Positions 23,396-35,500 of a stretch of DNA of 64,000 bases are shown here, in pieces. Location: contig NC_066835.1 of assembly GCF_001640805.2 (NCBI RefSeq), positions 10,978,130-11,042,129 on the forward strand, given 5' to 3'. How positions within the stretch are numbered: the first letter of the stretch is position 1; each line of letters opens with the position of its first letter. Both the position numbers and the translations under genes were made by a program. The DNA comes from Lates calcarifer. Its lineage: Eukaryota > Chordata > Actinopteri > Centropomidae. The notes beneath the pieces are model-generated. The model was not told where the DNA came from and did not search any database. It saw nothing but the letters and a program-made list of their open reading frames with translations.

Positions 23396-25311
23396 ATGGC
23401 TGAGTCAGTGGTTAGAGCTTTGTATGGTAATGCAAAGTCTTTAAATCTGAGTTCAAAAAAAGTAAAAAACGTCCCGAAGTGCGTCTCCAGATTAAGAAAC
23501 CTGTCAGTTCTCCTGCTGAACAACAACTCCATCACTGCTCTGCCAGCCGAGCTGCTCTCTCTACAGCACGTGAGTGTTCTGCCAAGACAACACGTTAAAT
23601 GTTTTACACACCAAAATACCTTAAATACCTTTTCTTTTAAAATATCGGCAAGCTGGCGGAGCTGAATTTGGGAAATAATGCCTTGAAGGAGGTTCCCACT
23701 GTTTTGGGCCATCTGGAGTCCTTGAGGAAACTCTATCTCTTCAGCAACCGAATTACAGTGGTGCCACCTGACGTGATAGGTAGGTTCTCACTGTTCGACA
23801 TCATAAACATCTCGGAGGACTCGTCCGAAAACACAAATTTAAAATGAATCCCCTCACTGTCATATTTATGTTTTACAGGCGGCTTACAAAACCTTGTTGT
23901 GCTCAATCTGAACCACAACCAGATTCAAAGACTTCCACCAGAGATTAAAAGGTACATTTATGGCATTGTTGTGTCAAAGATAGCTCTTTTTTTACCTGCA
24001 ATAACTGGTTCTGAAGACGACTGCTAATTTAATATTTGTACATGTAAGGCTAAGCTGTTGATTTGATCTCTATCTCTGAAGAAATGATCAAATAAAGGGA
24101 ACAAAGAGGTTAAGAATAATTGTTTTCTATGTTAACAACCCCTCAGTTTGAGTAAGCTTCAGCATCTCAGTATGATGGACAATAAGCTGGAGGAAGTTCC
24201 TGCTGAACTTGGTCATCTCACTAAATTGTCTGAAATAAATCTGACTTCCAACAAGCTGTCTTGGCTACCTCAACAGCTGTACCAGTGTAAAGACCTAACC
24301 AAAGTCCACGTAGCCAGAAACAAGCTGACCAGCCTACCAGAGGTGGGTACTCACTGATATGATCCTTAACTTTTGTCCTCAGCTCACATTTAAACACAGT
24401 TTTCTTTTATGTTTCTGTGATTAGTCTTTGTTCATTCTCAGCATTGCAGAATTTGACTACTTTTCATGTCACCCAGGGAATCAGGGCACTGACAAAACTC
24501 CAGGTTGTGGATGTGGCTGGGAACAAGTTGTCCATGTTCCCTGTTGAGGTACAGAACACATTATCTAATTTAGGAACGTGTAGAATTTCACATGTGGAAA
24601 TAAACCTCTGTGGTTGTGACCCTGTCTAGTTTCACCTGCTGTCCCTGAAGGAGCTCTACTGTGAAGGCAACAGGTTTGTGCACTGTGAGCCAATGCCATC
24701 AGAGCAGGATGCTGAGGTGTTTTCATTAAAGGTAATTGTCATGGAAGTACAGCAGACACAACAAGACTTACTGAATCATCTACTATGTAAGTTATCTATT
24801 ATTGTGTATTTGTGTTTGGTAAGTAAATGCCTCATTACTTGTTTCATCTGTGTTTCCCAGGAACTGGTTGCAAGATTTGTCTTGCGGGAGGACAGGAACA
24901 AGTTTTCTCTAGTCCACAGGATGCTTCCCTACTACCCATGTCTGACTGCCCTGTTAGCCAGTGGCAGCTGTTGTGCACTCTGCCTGGGCCCCTTCCTCAC
25001 CACCTGGCTGGAGTGTGTACATTTTATCAGTCTGAGGAAGGTTAGGGGAATGTTTTGACTATCATTGCATCATGGTTTTATGCAAAAAGACTGTAATGTT
25101 TCTATGAAACCTAGTAAGTATAAATGCTATACTATGCTAAAATATGATAAATAGGTGGTGGTTCACATATTTAAATGTGCTTTGTTATGACTGTGTGTTA
25201 CAGGACATGAAAATGAAGAGTTCACTGACTATCCCAGTGCGCGCCCTCCTTTGTTCATACAAGTGCTTTAATACCGATGGACACCCCTACTATGGTGTTG
25301 CTACAAGATAA
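23396..25311 (+). CDS. lrrc69: Leucine-rich repeat protein Lrrc69, complete, 8 exons
   Basis: The product is an LRR protein whose biochemical role is not established. Coding exons are 23396-23569, 23653-23779, 23879-23951, 24147-24342, 24477-24548, 24630-24731, 24861-25040 and 25204-25311. They total 1032 bases, 343 residues, close to human LRRC69 (about 347). Repeats follow the short LxxLxLxxNxLxxLPxxL pattern from about residue 15 to 235, for example LVVLNLNHNQIQRLPPEI and LSEINLTSNKLSWLPQQL. The C-terminal part is not LRR. It holds a cysteine-rich segment (SGSCCALCLG, WLECVHF, LLCSYKCF) that matches the end of human LRRC69 well. The start codon precedes MAESVVRALYGN and is the only plausible ATG in the exon. 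Its place directly after otud6b matches the human gene order. All exons join in frame. Confidence 0.93.
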
Positions 25312-28300
25312 ATACAAATTGATTTAAAAAAAAGGTCACTATGCATAATCTCTATCTCTTGTAATCTCTTTTATTTAACTGGACACAGATCTGTTAATAC
25401 TCACACTGTAGACATCACCAATCAATGGATTATTGGCAGTAGTTAGACGTGTTAATTTTCCAGCAACATGTTGAGTTTTTGCCCTTCAAACATCTCACAG
25501 ATGATATTTGACTGTTTGGTCACTAGGTGGCAGCAAATGAACACTGACCGCATTTAGTTGGACCCTGTTTCAGTGTTTAACACAGTCCTCAGCTGAATTT
25601 ACTGTACAATTATGATGTAAACTTACTAAAGCTTTCAACTTCCTGAACATAGAACAAACATTTCAACATACCATGATTACCAAAAATACATTGTTTACCC
25701 AAATATGATTTACACGATAACTTACATACATAATATCTACTGCACCTGTTTCTTCACATTGGTTGGTCAGTGCAGGTATGTAATATATGAGTGCTAACCC
25801 TAGAGAGATTTTCACCAGATTTGTTCATCATGAAGCCTCAATCATTCCTTTTAATTGTACTGCTAGTAATATGTGTACAAACAATTTACTAAAGTGTATC
25901 TCCTACACAGTTTTTGACAGATTAAATTCAGTGCTCACTCTAAGACTCCATAGCTGCCCCGTCTCTTTCTCCATCTCCAGCCAGTGGCATCTGTTCAAAC
26001 CTGCCAGACAAGAGAAAGATAGAAGGGGGGGAGGGAGAGGGAGAGAGGGAGAGAGAGAGAGAGAGAACTTCATTTCTAGCAAATTAATTTCCCATCCACG
26101 CCTCAAGAGCTTGCTAGCTCGTTCGCTAGGCTGCTGCGGCCGCTGCTGCGTGTGTCTACTGAGTCGGAGCCTCATGCATAATGCATCAGGTTTAATTGCA
26201 AACCCAGAAACTAATGACTTTGGACTGGTTAACAGCAGGGGAGCCATACATCTCGAGCAAACTGAATGAAAAATCAGCTCAGAGGAGAGAAAAAAAGGAG
26301 CCTAGCCCCTAATTGATGAATAATTGAAGCGGCGAGCTACAGGGCATAATTGTGACATTTTGTTTCAATCAATTTCCAAGTGGTGTGGGCGAAAGTGCAC
26401 TTAAAGGGAAAAGGCAATGACAATGAATGAGAAAGAAAGAGAGAGATAGAGAGAGCAGTTGGTGATGGAAATGGACATTGGGTCTTCAGTCACTGCAGTG
26501 ACATTTGCTGGGGCAAAAGACTGGACTTATTCAAATGCAAAATGACTTTACTCTCTATCTCCATCTCACTTTGTAGGGTTTCTGTCAAACTCCTGTTTTG
26601 CCACTGTGAGGTCATTATTTCATTCCCAGCCAATGGATCCATATCCTTTTTAAATTATTTCTTTTGTTCATTTTCACTTACCTTATTCATTTTTAAAAGG
26701 TCATTTTCAAAGCTACTGTACATTTACAGCCCATCTGCTCAAGCGCACATACAGACAGTGTTTGTGTTTCCAGCAAAGCCTATATTCCTTTTGCTGTCAG
26801 CTTAGGTAGTTTACTCTCAGTTAGAGTATGAGGGCAGTGGCCCATTCAGCCACTGTGGTGGAACTAAACACTGCACCAGTCTGTCTTGGCCTCATTGGCA
26901 CTGACTGGATGAAGCCTCGGGGTGAGGCAGACAAAGAGAAAGCAGGCAGGGCCACTGGGGCACAATGCCATTTGAGCTTATGCATTTGCACAACATCAAA
27001 ACTCTACCCAAAAAACAGAAATCATGTAATGCCCTGAGCAGTGTCTGTAACATCAGCAGTAACAGACCTCAACAGAGTATTTAGAATGAAGACGTGTAAT
27101 CAAACTTGCATCCAACTGTGTTTTTTACATCCATACACTCACAAAGTTGTGCAGTTCTTCAACCTAAAAATGTTACGTTATTCTGAAATAATCACACTGG
27201 CTACCATCGTGTTGCCCTTTAAGTTCAGCTCTGGTGTATTAAAAAATAAACAGCACTTCACTTCATATTTTGCATGGTTACATCACCACAGATGTTGCTC
27301 CCCTGCCTCCAGCATTGGAAGAGAGCTGTATGTTCACAAATCTACATTCAAACTTTTTAAAGACTTAATTAACATTACTAAGATTACAGACACGATTTTG
27401 TGCTGGGGTAAATTTTTTTACCATAATTATTCACTAGATTTACATAATGACCTCACAATGGAAATTCAGAAAGTGTTGGGGTGTTAAGGGGTGTACATAA
27501 CCATGGCTGATAAATAGGTCATTTCAATCTGCTGGCACCACACTAATGGGTGAAAGGCCAACAGTACGTGCCTTCTTGTAGGCAGCAGATGTTGGGTCCT
27601 GAAGCAGTGGAGCAGCAGCAGCAGCGCCACTAGCTCACTGGCCTCAGGACTTGTCTGTTAGTCGGCCTGGTGTCTGGTGTTTGGTGTCAAGCTTTCTGCA
27701 CGTATTCACACATACACACATGCCTCTTTAACACGCTGCAGAAAAGCAAACACAATCACTCCACCCACTCTGCACTGATGGCACATCATCAAGATAATTC
27801 TGCCCCCATCGCTTTGTTTTCATCATGTCATTTCACAGAACACAGAAATGCACCCCCACATGTGTGCAGACACACTTTTTCCATATCACTGAGCTGTCCC
27901 TTATGATTGCTGTATTCAGAGATCCCTGTGTTTTTGTACAGAATGTTTCTAAAAACCATGCGCAGCTTGATTGACATCTATGGAAATGAGGAAGTTGCAT
28001 CCTCAAAGGAGACACCATACGGATGGGAGCAGCACACTGATGAGAGGCATCTACAAAAGGCGCTTGTAAATTCCTGACATGTCTAGCATATGTTAATGAG
28101 CCATTCTCTTGCTCTGATATAATTACTGTGAGGGGATATTGCCTTTGGTGGAAATATCTGTCTCACATGGCATAGCTACCTCATGGGGGTGAAAAAAGTA
28201 AAGAATGATAAAGTAGCGGGTGCATAAATTCTCATTTACAATGCTTGGAGGTAAAGAGAGTGATGTTGGCAAATTCACTCAGGATGATATATTGGGTGGA

Positions 28301-31300
28301 AGGCACCTTGGGTTCATTACATACCTCCTTTGTTAAAGTGCTTTCTGCAGTCTTGTATCGTTTGTTAGGTGGTATTTAGCCTGTCTTGTCATTTGGAGCA
28401 CTTACTTCGGATGTCTTTAGAGGGGCCTATGGCTGCTTGGGCTCACACTGCATCTTGGGGTTAGAAAAGCCAAGTGATGCGTTAGCTAAAGACAGAATAT
28501 AGGGTGGCAGTTGCAAGCTTTTATTGTTATGGATATGACAAAAATAAGTGTGTTTGCTGCTGAAGGTCATATGCAGTATTGTATACATACTTTTCACTGC
28601 GGTTTCTTCGATTTTTCATTTTCACAGTATTATCCTCAAACAACCTAAGCTATTTGTAGCTGGTTCCAGTGACAAACACGGTCCAGCATGATATCTCTCC
28701 TGCAACACTGTAGCACATTTAGTCGTTTTCAGCAATCCATCAAAGTCGTGATTGCGGTCTTCACCTCAGAGGAATGATTTGACACCGCCTCACCCTGATT
28801 TCTCCTCTTCTTTCCTCAGGGCAGCAGCAGAGGTGCTATTAAAATGAGTAGCATTGATTGCTGAATTAGGGGCCTTGTGACAGGAGAGAGAGAGAAAAAC
28901 AGACGCTCAATAGTGAGTGGTAGGCCAGTGTCATAGCCCAGGAGTGTGCACCACTCCAATCAGTAGAATCTATTGTCGTGCATCGCTGCCCATGACAGAA
29001 CTTAGGTATCGAGCCACTGGCAGAGTACCAGGGTGTTGTCTGGTTGACGGCTGCACAATCAATTCTGTTGTGTTACTAATGACTGTGGGCACTAGGGGGC
29101 AGTATGATTCTCTGCTGGCCCCTTGAGCAGATGGGGTGAAGTGGGGGTGGTTTGCACTGATGCACAGCACACTGAGATATGCCTGATGAATCTAAGAGAT
29201 AGAGCAGCTAATAAAAGCAAGAACAATGAATGAGACGTTATTGGAATTCACAGCTTAATTGAAATCTAAGTACCAGATCAGAGCATTGTAACACACGTGT
29301 GACTATAAAATCGAATAAGTGCGACCAAATATGAGAAAAGGCGAAAGTTTTCTTGCGTTCATTGATGCATATCAATAGAAAAAGAGATGGCAAAGACACC
29401 AGATGTGCAAGACAATAACTGAACTATCTCTTCATCAAAATCAACATATTCAACAAAAGAGCTTCCTTGATATAGAATAGGTGCTGAGAGGAAATAATCT
29501 TGACAAACTACACTTGTGGTGCACACGACTATAAAGAGATGCTACAAAACAGAACCACCCAGACGTACCAATCCAATAACCCAGCTTCTTCCTAATCTTT
29601 TGCTATTTTTTCACATCACACCACAATATAATATAAATAACAGTCTGAATACAAGCAAGTAAACTGTCTATCCTTTGAGGTTACAAGGAAGCGATGCCAT
29701 TACTGAGCCATTCCTCATTAGGGGAACTGAGACAAGAGCCCGGCTGTTAGGGCAGCAACCTCTCTCTGGCAGTTCTGGGTCAGCACCCACCACACTGTGA
29801 AAACACCATTACCACGCTACATTTGTCGAAGAAATAAGACAAAAACACTGCTGGAACTTCAAAAGAACAAATAAATCTTTAATCTTGAGTGTCTTTGAAT
29901 CTCTTCAAAAGTTTCCTTGGGTTCTGGTAATAACAGGGACTGCGGGGAGGGACGAAAGAATCTATGTTTCTGTTTGTTCGGAAGACAGCGACTGTTTATT
30001 TATTTGGGGAACAAAACTGGAGGGAAAATGAGGCTGAAAGAGATGTAGATGCTGCATTATATTTTTTGATGTTACTTCAGATAGTTCACTCAGTAGAATG
30101 CCATGTGGTATTTTATGTGCATTTTGATGCTGGCATTTTCCAAAAGTAGTTCTTTATTGTGTAATGTTTACTTCTATTTAGCTATGGTTTTGATATTATT
30201 ACTCACTCACACTTTATTATAACTACCTTTTTTGATTAATTATTCACAACAATCTGGCACATGAATTCATCCTGTCAGATACACAGTGGCGAACCCGCTG
30301 AGTCGACCCTACGAAGTCTTCCAGTTCCAGCTCTGCTCCACTCTATCATCAAATATGATTGACAGTGCATAATCTCAAACCCCAATCTGAGGTCATGTGA
30401 TGGCCACTGGAGCATGCCCAGTGTAGCAGAGCGGCAGGCGGGTAGGACACCAGGTAGCAGCATCTGGTCTCCGGGTTTTTCTAGAACACACAGTGCCTGT
30501 GGCGCTGCAGGCTTGGCTGGCCGAACATCTGTCTGTGATGTGTAAGCCGGCTGGATGAGCAGACCCACAACCTGACCAACCAGCCAAATGAACGTCCTGC
30601 ACACATGAAATGTCCTTCAGGAATATGTGGGTTAATGTCTCTGTTATCTCAGTCTAGCTCTACTCATTCCTGTCTATAATCTTTCCAAAGCAAAGCCATT
30701 GTCGATATTTGCTCTTTGCTCTCTAGTTTCTCCATATAAAAACCACATTTCTCTACAGCTCCATGCTTATTAATGCTTCATTTCTTGTGGAGCAAACACT
30801 TTGTTCCAGCATTTCACTATTTTTTTTGCAATTTCAATTGAATATGTTAGTGTCCGTTGTTGTTACAGCGAGATTCCATATATATTCTTAAGTTAGAAAA
30901 TTAAGTAATTTTACACAGTGCTTCTAATCCTTTAGCCAATATGCTGATGATGGCGCTAGAGATAGTCAGTAGGATTAATCCTCAGGGGACCATGAATATC
31001 TAAACAAAACTTCCTGGCACTCAATCGCTTAAATATTTCTATTGGACCACAGTGGTTGAGTGACTGACCGACAAAATTGAATTGAAAGCAGCCCTCAGCT
31101 CGCCCCACGTTTTAAATACCACAATAATTTTTAATGGCTCTAACTCCCTGTCCATCTTTTATACATAGCAGATTTAAAATTCATAGGTTACAGCAGTGTA
31201 GACGGAGAAAAGAGTTCAGTATTTCTGCATTCAGAATGACAAGGACCTGCTGTGAATCAAGAGGCAGCAATCGTAACCTTGCCAGGATAATTGAAGAAAC

Positions 31301-31600
31301 TTTGCAGCCACTGTCATGTCAATCAAGCATTCATGTGTTGTCTCCCCGTGAAGAGGGTAAACATTTCCAAGATAATTAGGAGAGAGTTCAATTTGACAAA
31401 AGGCAACCGTTTGCATGCAGTTTTAATGAATCCAATACATTCTGTATGGGACATTGCTTTTGTGTAATTAGCATATGTTGAATTTCCTGGAAAAAAAAAG
31501 GTGTTAATGCCCTCAAGAGAAGCCACAATTACTGTAACAACCACACAGTTGCATTTGTAACTTATTTAATATAAAATCTTATTTTCCTTTTTCCTGTTGC
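25312..31600. other. Gene-poor interval between lrrc69 and runx1t1, first part
   Basis: No coding exon recognised. The open frames are short, single and unsupported. There is a GA-rich tract at about 26022-26066. The segments 26090-26420, 28040-28150 and 28790-28880 read as complex, non-repetitive DNA with several TAATT/ATTA homeodomain cores and are candidates for regulatory elements of runx1t1. Conservation could not be tested. Confidence 0.5.
26280..26420. promoter_or_regulatory. Candidate developmental enhancer (homeodomain-core cluster)
   Basis: Within about 80 bases the sequence holds taattg, ataattga, cataattg and atcaatt in otherwise balanced, non-repetitive sequence. This is typical in appearance of conserved non-coding elements flanking vertebrate developmental regulators. 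It is an inference from composition and motif density only. Confidence 0.3.
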
Positions 31601-31858
31601 TATACTATTCTAGCTATGTGATGGTGGTGGGAGTGAAAACAACAAAAGCACGATAACAACTCAACACTTCACACAGCTCAGACCAACAGAAAAGAGCAGC
31701 ATGATGCATCGTGCCTGCTTGCCCCCTTCCAATCCAGCCTTGCTGACAACAGATGGCCATCTCTCCCACAATGCCGAGCGGTCACAGATGCCAACAGAAG
31801 AGGTGACAAACACTCTGCAGGTGTCTGTCCCTCTGCGTCCGTGGCATGTGCACACATT

Positions 31859-31882
31859 TGTGTGTGTGTGTGTGTGTGTGTG
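31859..31882. repeat. (TG)n microsatellite
   Basis: A run of about 12 TG dinucleotides that ends in gcgcg. Confidence 0.9.
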
Positions 31883-32479
31883 CGCGACAGGGGACAAAGA
31901 GCATCTTTCTTGCAGGGAGAGGGAGACTGTAATTGATAGCAGAGGACAACATGCAGGAAGGAAGTGCCGTCATATGCTCAATGGATGGGTTGGCACAGAC
32001 TGGCACAAACTGTTGGCACAGATGCAGCAGAAGTCAAGATTACTCATTATGGAATCTTATATGAGTATGTTGAGGATCTTTTTTTCCTAACAAATGGTTT
32101 GTGAAGCACTGTTTCCAGAAGTATGGTGACTAATATCTGAATATTAACACTTGTGGTAATGCCATCTCTGATATAGTACCCTAAAAATATCACATGATCA
32201 CAGTTGGCATCTCATATATTTGTAACTTCTATAACACTATAAACTGAATGGCAAACATATCCTGTATCGCTGCTTTATTTCATGCTGCAATGTAGGACTG
32301 CTTTTGACTGCACTGTGCAATCTGTTCCCTTTCCCTGTGTGCTGGCCAGGCCAGGTGTGGTGGTTGGCAGGGGCTAGCAGAGCCAGGTGAGCAAGCTGCT
32401 GGCCAGGTGCCCTCCAGAGGCTCGCTAGACTGACCAGATACCAGATGGCTGTGGAGCACCAGCAGGCAGGCTAGTACAC

Positions 32480-32482
<3 letters not shown>

Positions 32483-32552
<70 letters not shown>
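32483..32552. repeat. (AC)n microsatellite, 70 bp
   Basis: An uninterrupted AC run of about 35 units, the longest pure dinucleotide tract in the window; it is likely polymorphic. Confidence 0.95.
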
Positions 32553-32554
<2 letters not shown>

Positions 32555-35500
32555 CAACACACACACGAGAACACACATTAGTTACATACATAGTTACATA
32601 CACATCTGCACACACACAGACACTCTTGTGTGCAGTAAAAAAAAAAGAGAACATTAGGAAACATTGCAGCCCTCCAGTGAGTTTCAAAGTGAAATGCTTA
32701 ATGTGTTTTTACTGTACCTCTCTTCCAGCAGTCGAGGCAGAACTCACTATGCACAACAGAGCCATACACAGTACAACTCTCCCCACCTCAGAGCTCACAT
32801 AAATGTCACTCAAAGTCTAAACCTGGACTACATCAAGATGAAATTTAGAGTTTGTGCGACTCCAGTTTTTATGCTTGAATAAATTATTTGGCATGTGAGC
32901 TACTCACTGAAATGTTTGCCTGCAGTTTGAAGAGATTCTACAAACATGGAAATAATACATGTCTTAAAAACAGATCTGTTAACAGTGGAGCTATTAATGT
33001 ATAACCTATACTGGGTCAGACATGATCTATTATGGATTGAGGTTTTCTTAAGGTTTGACTTGCTGTACCTAAAGATTTCTATGCAAATTGAGTTGCTCAG
33101 TTGCTGGACCATTATTTTGTACAGTGTCTATTCACTCATCCGCTTTTAAAAAGTCACAAATACAAGTGGCTCAAGAGAAACCATTAGTTTAACCACTCAC
33201 TGACCACATGCCATGTTACACATCATGGCAGTTCTTTAAGCATATTGCATGTAAAGGCACAGTATTTGTCTACCAGCAGTTCATCAAAACTAGCCCTGCA
33301 GCTCCTCTGTTTGCACACAGCCACCCACGCCAGTAATAGACTGCTTTGGATCCAGGGGTTGCTAATCTAGAGCTTTGAATCTCAGCCCAAACCAGATTAG
33401 CCTGACTCTTTGGGTTTGGCTTGATTCAGGATCTAATTCCCTCTGGCTCGAATTAGGTCGGGTTTAATTTTACTCATTATTCCCCCAACTAAACTGGAGC
33501 ACTATTTATTTGTTTGTGCAAATTCTGAATTAATTGAAGTATATATTGAATGTAACAGCTTTGATATTATCATTTTGACATTAAAGTTTGTTAATACCCA
33601 ACTCCTGCCTGTAATCACCTTATTGTAAATCAGCCTGCAATCTACAAATGGCTCTCACTTCACTAATGAGGCCAGGTTAGATTAGAATAATAGCAAACCA
33701 GGGTTAAAACTACTCTTTGGATATTCTAGTATTAGAGTTCGGTTCATGCCAGGTTAAAACAGAGTCTATACCAGGTCTAGTATGGTAATTTCAGGACAGA
33801 GTTTTAAAACTTTAATATATTCCATTTGCTCTTCTACCATTGCTAGAATTCTCCATATCTGACGAGACCTGACAGCTACTGAAGCTAATGCCATGACAAT
33901 ACCTTTACAGGTTAATAGTCTCAAGACCCTGTATAAACTCGTAGTAGCAGCTACTTGTATGTATTAACACAGCAGTGTCTAAGACATGAAATACCATACA
34001 GCTGATAATATATACATGTAGTACTTAATATCTAGCCCCCATAAAGAAACAATGACAGTCGTTTTTTCCCACATTAACTGACGGTTCATAAATCACATTT
34101 GTGGGCCTGGCCGGGAGAAGACAGATCGGCCATCTGTAAATATTTATTCAGCATCTCTATAATTAAACAGAGCCAATGCATCATGTCAGACATACATGTC
34201 TGATGATGCCGGCTCACACACAGCACTGAATAATATAGTCTGGAACAACTTGGTCAAACATTTGTTGTGGATCTGAGCAAGAGAGCGAGAGAGAGAGACA
34301 GAGAGAGACAGAGAAAAATAGAGAGCAATGAAGTGGCAAAGGATAGATGAGTCCAACATGTTAGAATAGTAAAGGATGGACTGATAAATGCAAGATGTCA
34401 TTTGACAAAGAGTGATAGCAGAGGAGAAGTCAGCAGATGAAATGATAAATACAAGATGTTGCAGGAGAGAGAGAGAACGGGTGAAAAAGATGAGCAGCGT
34501 TGAAAGATGAATCCAAGATGTCAAAGGAAAGAGAGAGACAGAGTGGGAAGGTCTGATGGAGGGAAATAGCTTCATGATGGTCTGTCAGTCGCTGTTTGAC
34601 CTAATCCAGCCTACCACTGATAGAGTCCCACCTCTGCATGAGGGAGATGAATTGGAATCATGATTCACTGGGATCTAATCTACCTAACTCTCTGGATATT
34701 ACCATTTTGGAGGAAAGTTGAAGTCGTGGTGACATCCTGCGTGGGTGTGTGTGGGAGACAGAAGAGGAAAAGTTCTCTGAATTGGCAGGGATATTTTGTA
34801 AGTCTCATTAGAGGGAATTGGAAGCACAGGCTAACAAAGTTTAGTAATTTATAGCTGGACGAGTGGTGCAGACAGTAACTAAGCAGCTGGAGAAGCAGTG
34901 GAGCTGAGTGGCATTAGACAGACAAATTAGGCTCATATTAAGTTTTTCAGAATATTAGATATCACATGTCTGTGCCTGGGCTGCTAATAAGAGAGAAGCT
35001 CTGTAGCTGCCCTATAAAAGAAAAACTGTGACTCTAATTTGGCCCCTTGGTCTTTTTAGCCCTGCTACTCAGAAAAACTAGCTTAACTGTCCCTGTCAGC
35101 TTTCACCTTTTTGTCCTGTGAAGCTGAAAAAACAAACACACAGAGTAAGAAGTCCTTATTAACGGTAGAAATTCACAATGTGACATTGTATGAACTTTGA
35201 AAGAACAATTTTTCAAATGAAATTCAGGGTTATCTTGAATATTTTGTCACTAAACTGTACAATTAGGGTTAGTTTGGCTTCCTAACCCACTACTGCGAAT
35301 GGCCTTGTTGACTGTCTGGGCTACAAGCTCAGTAGCCACATGACTGCTGCATCAAGAGACTTTTGGTCACAACAGGGCAAAAAGTAGACTCCAAAACAAA
35401 TTCACCAACAAGTATTGATGTATTAACTAGATAAAGACATTACGTGATCCATGAATTACGAGTCTCCACACACCCTATTATCATCCGTCCCACAGCCTCC

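Noticed and set aside
25787..26269. 160-codon plus-strand open frame
   Set aside because: Half of its length is read through a GA microsatellite (RGGGRGREGERERE) and it has no domain or splice context.
30275..30604. 109-codon minus-strand open frame
   Set aside because: It has no recognisable motif, and an overlapping frame on the same strand is equally open. Single and isolated, it looks like chance in a G+C-richer patch.
32280..32687. 135-codon minus-strand open frame
   Set aside because: Its core is CVCVCV from the AC microsatellite.
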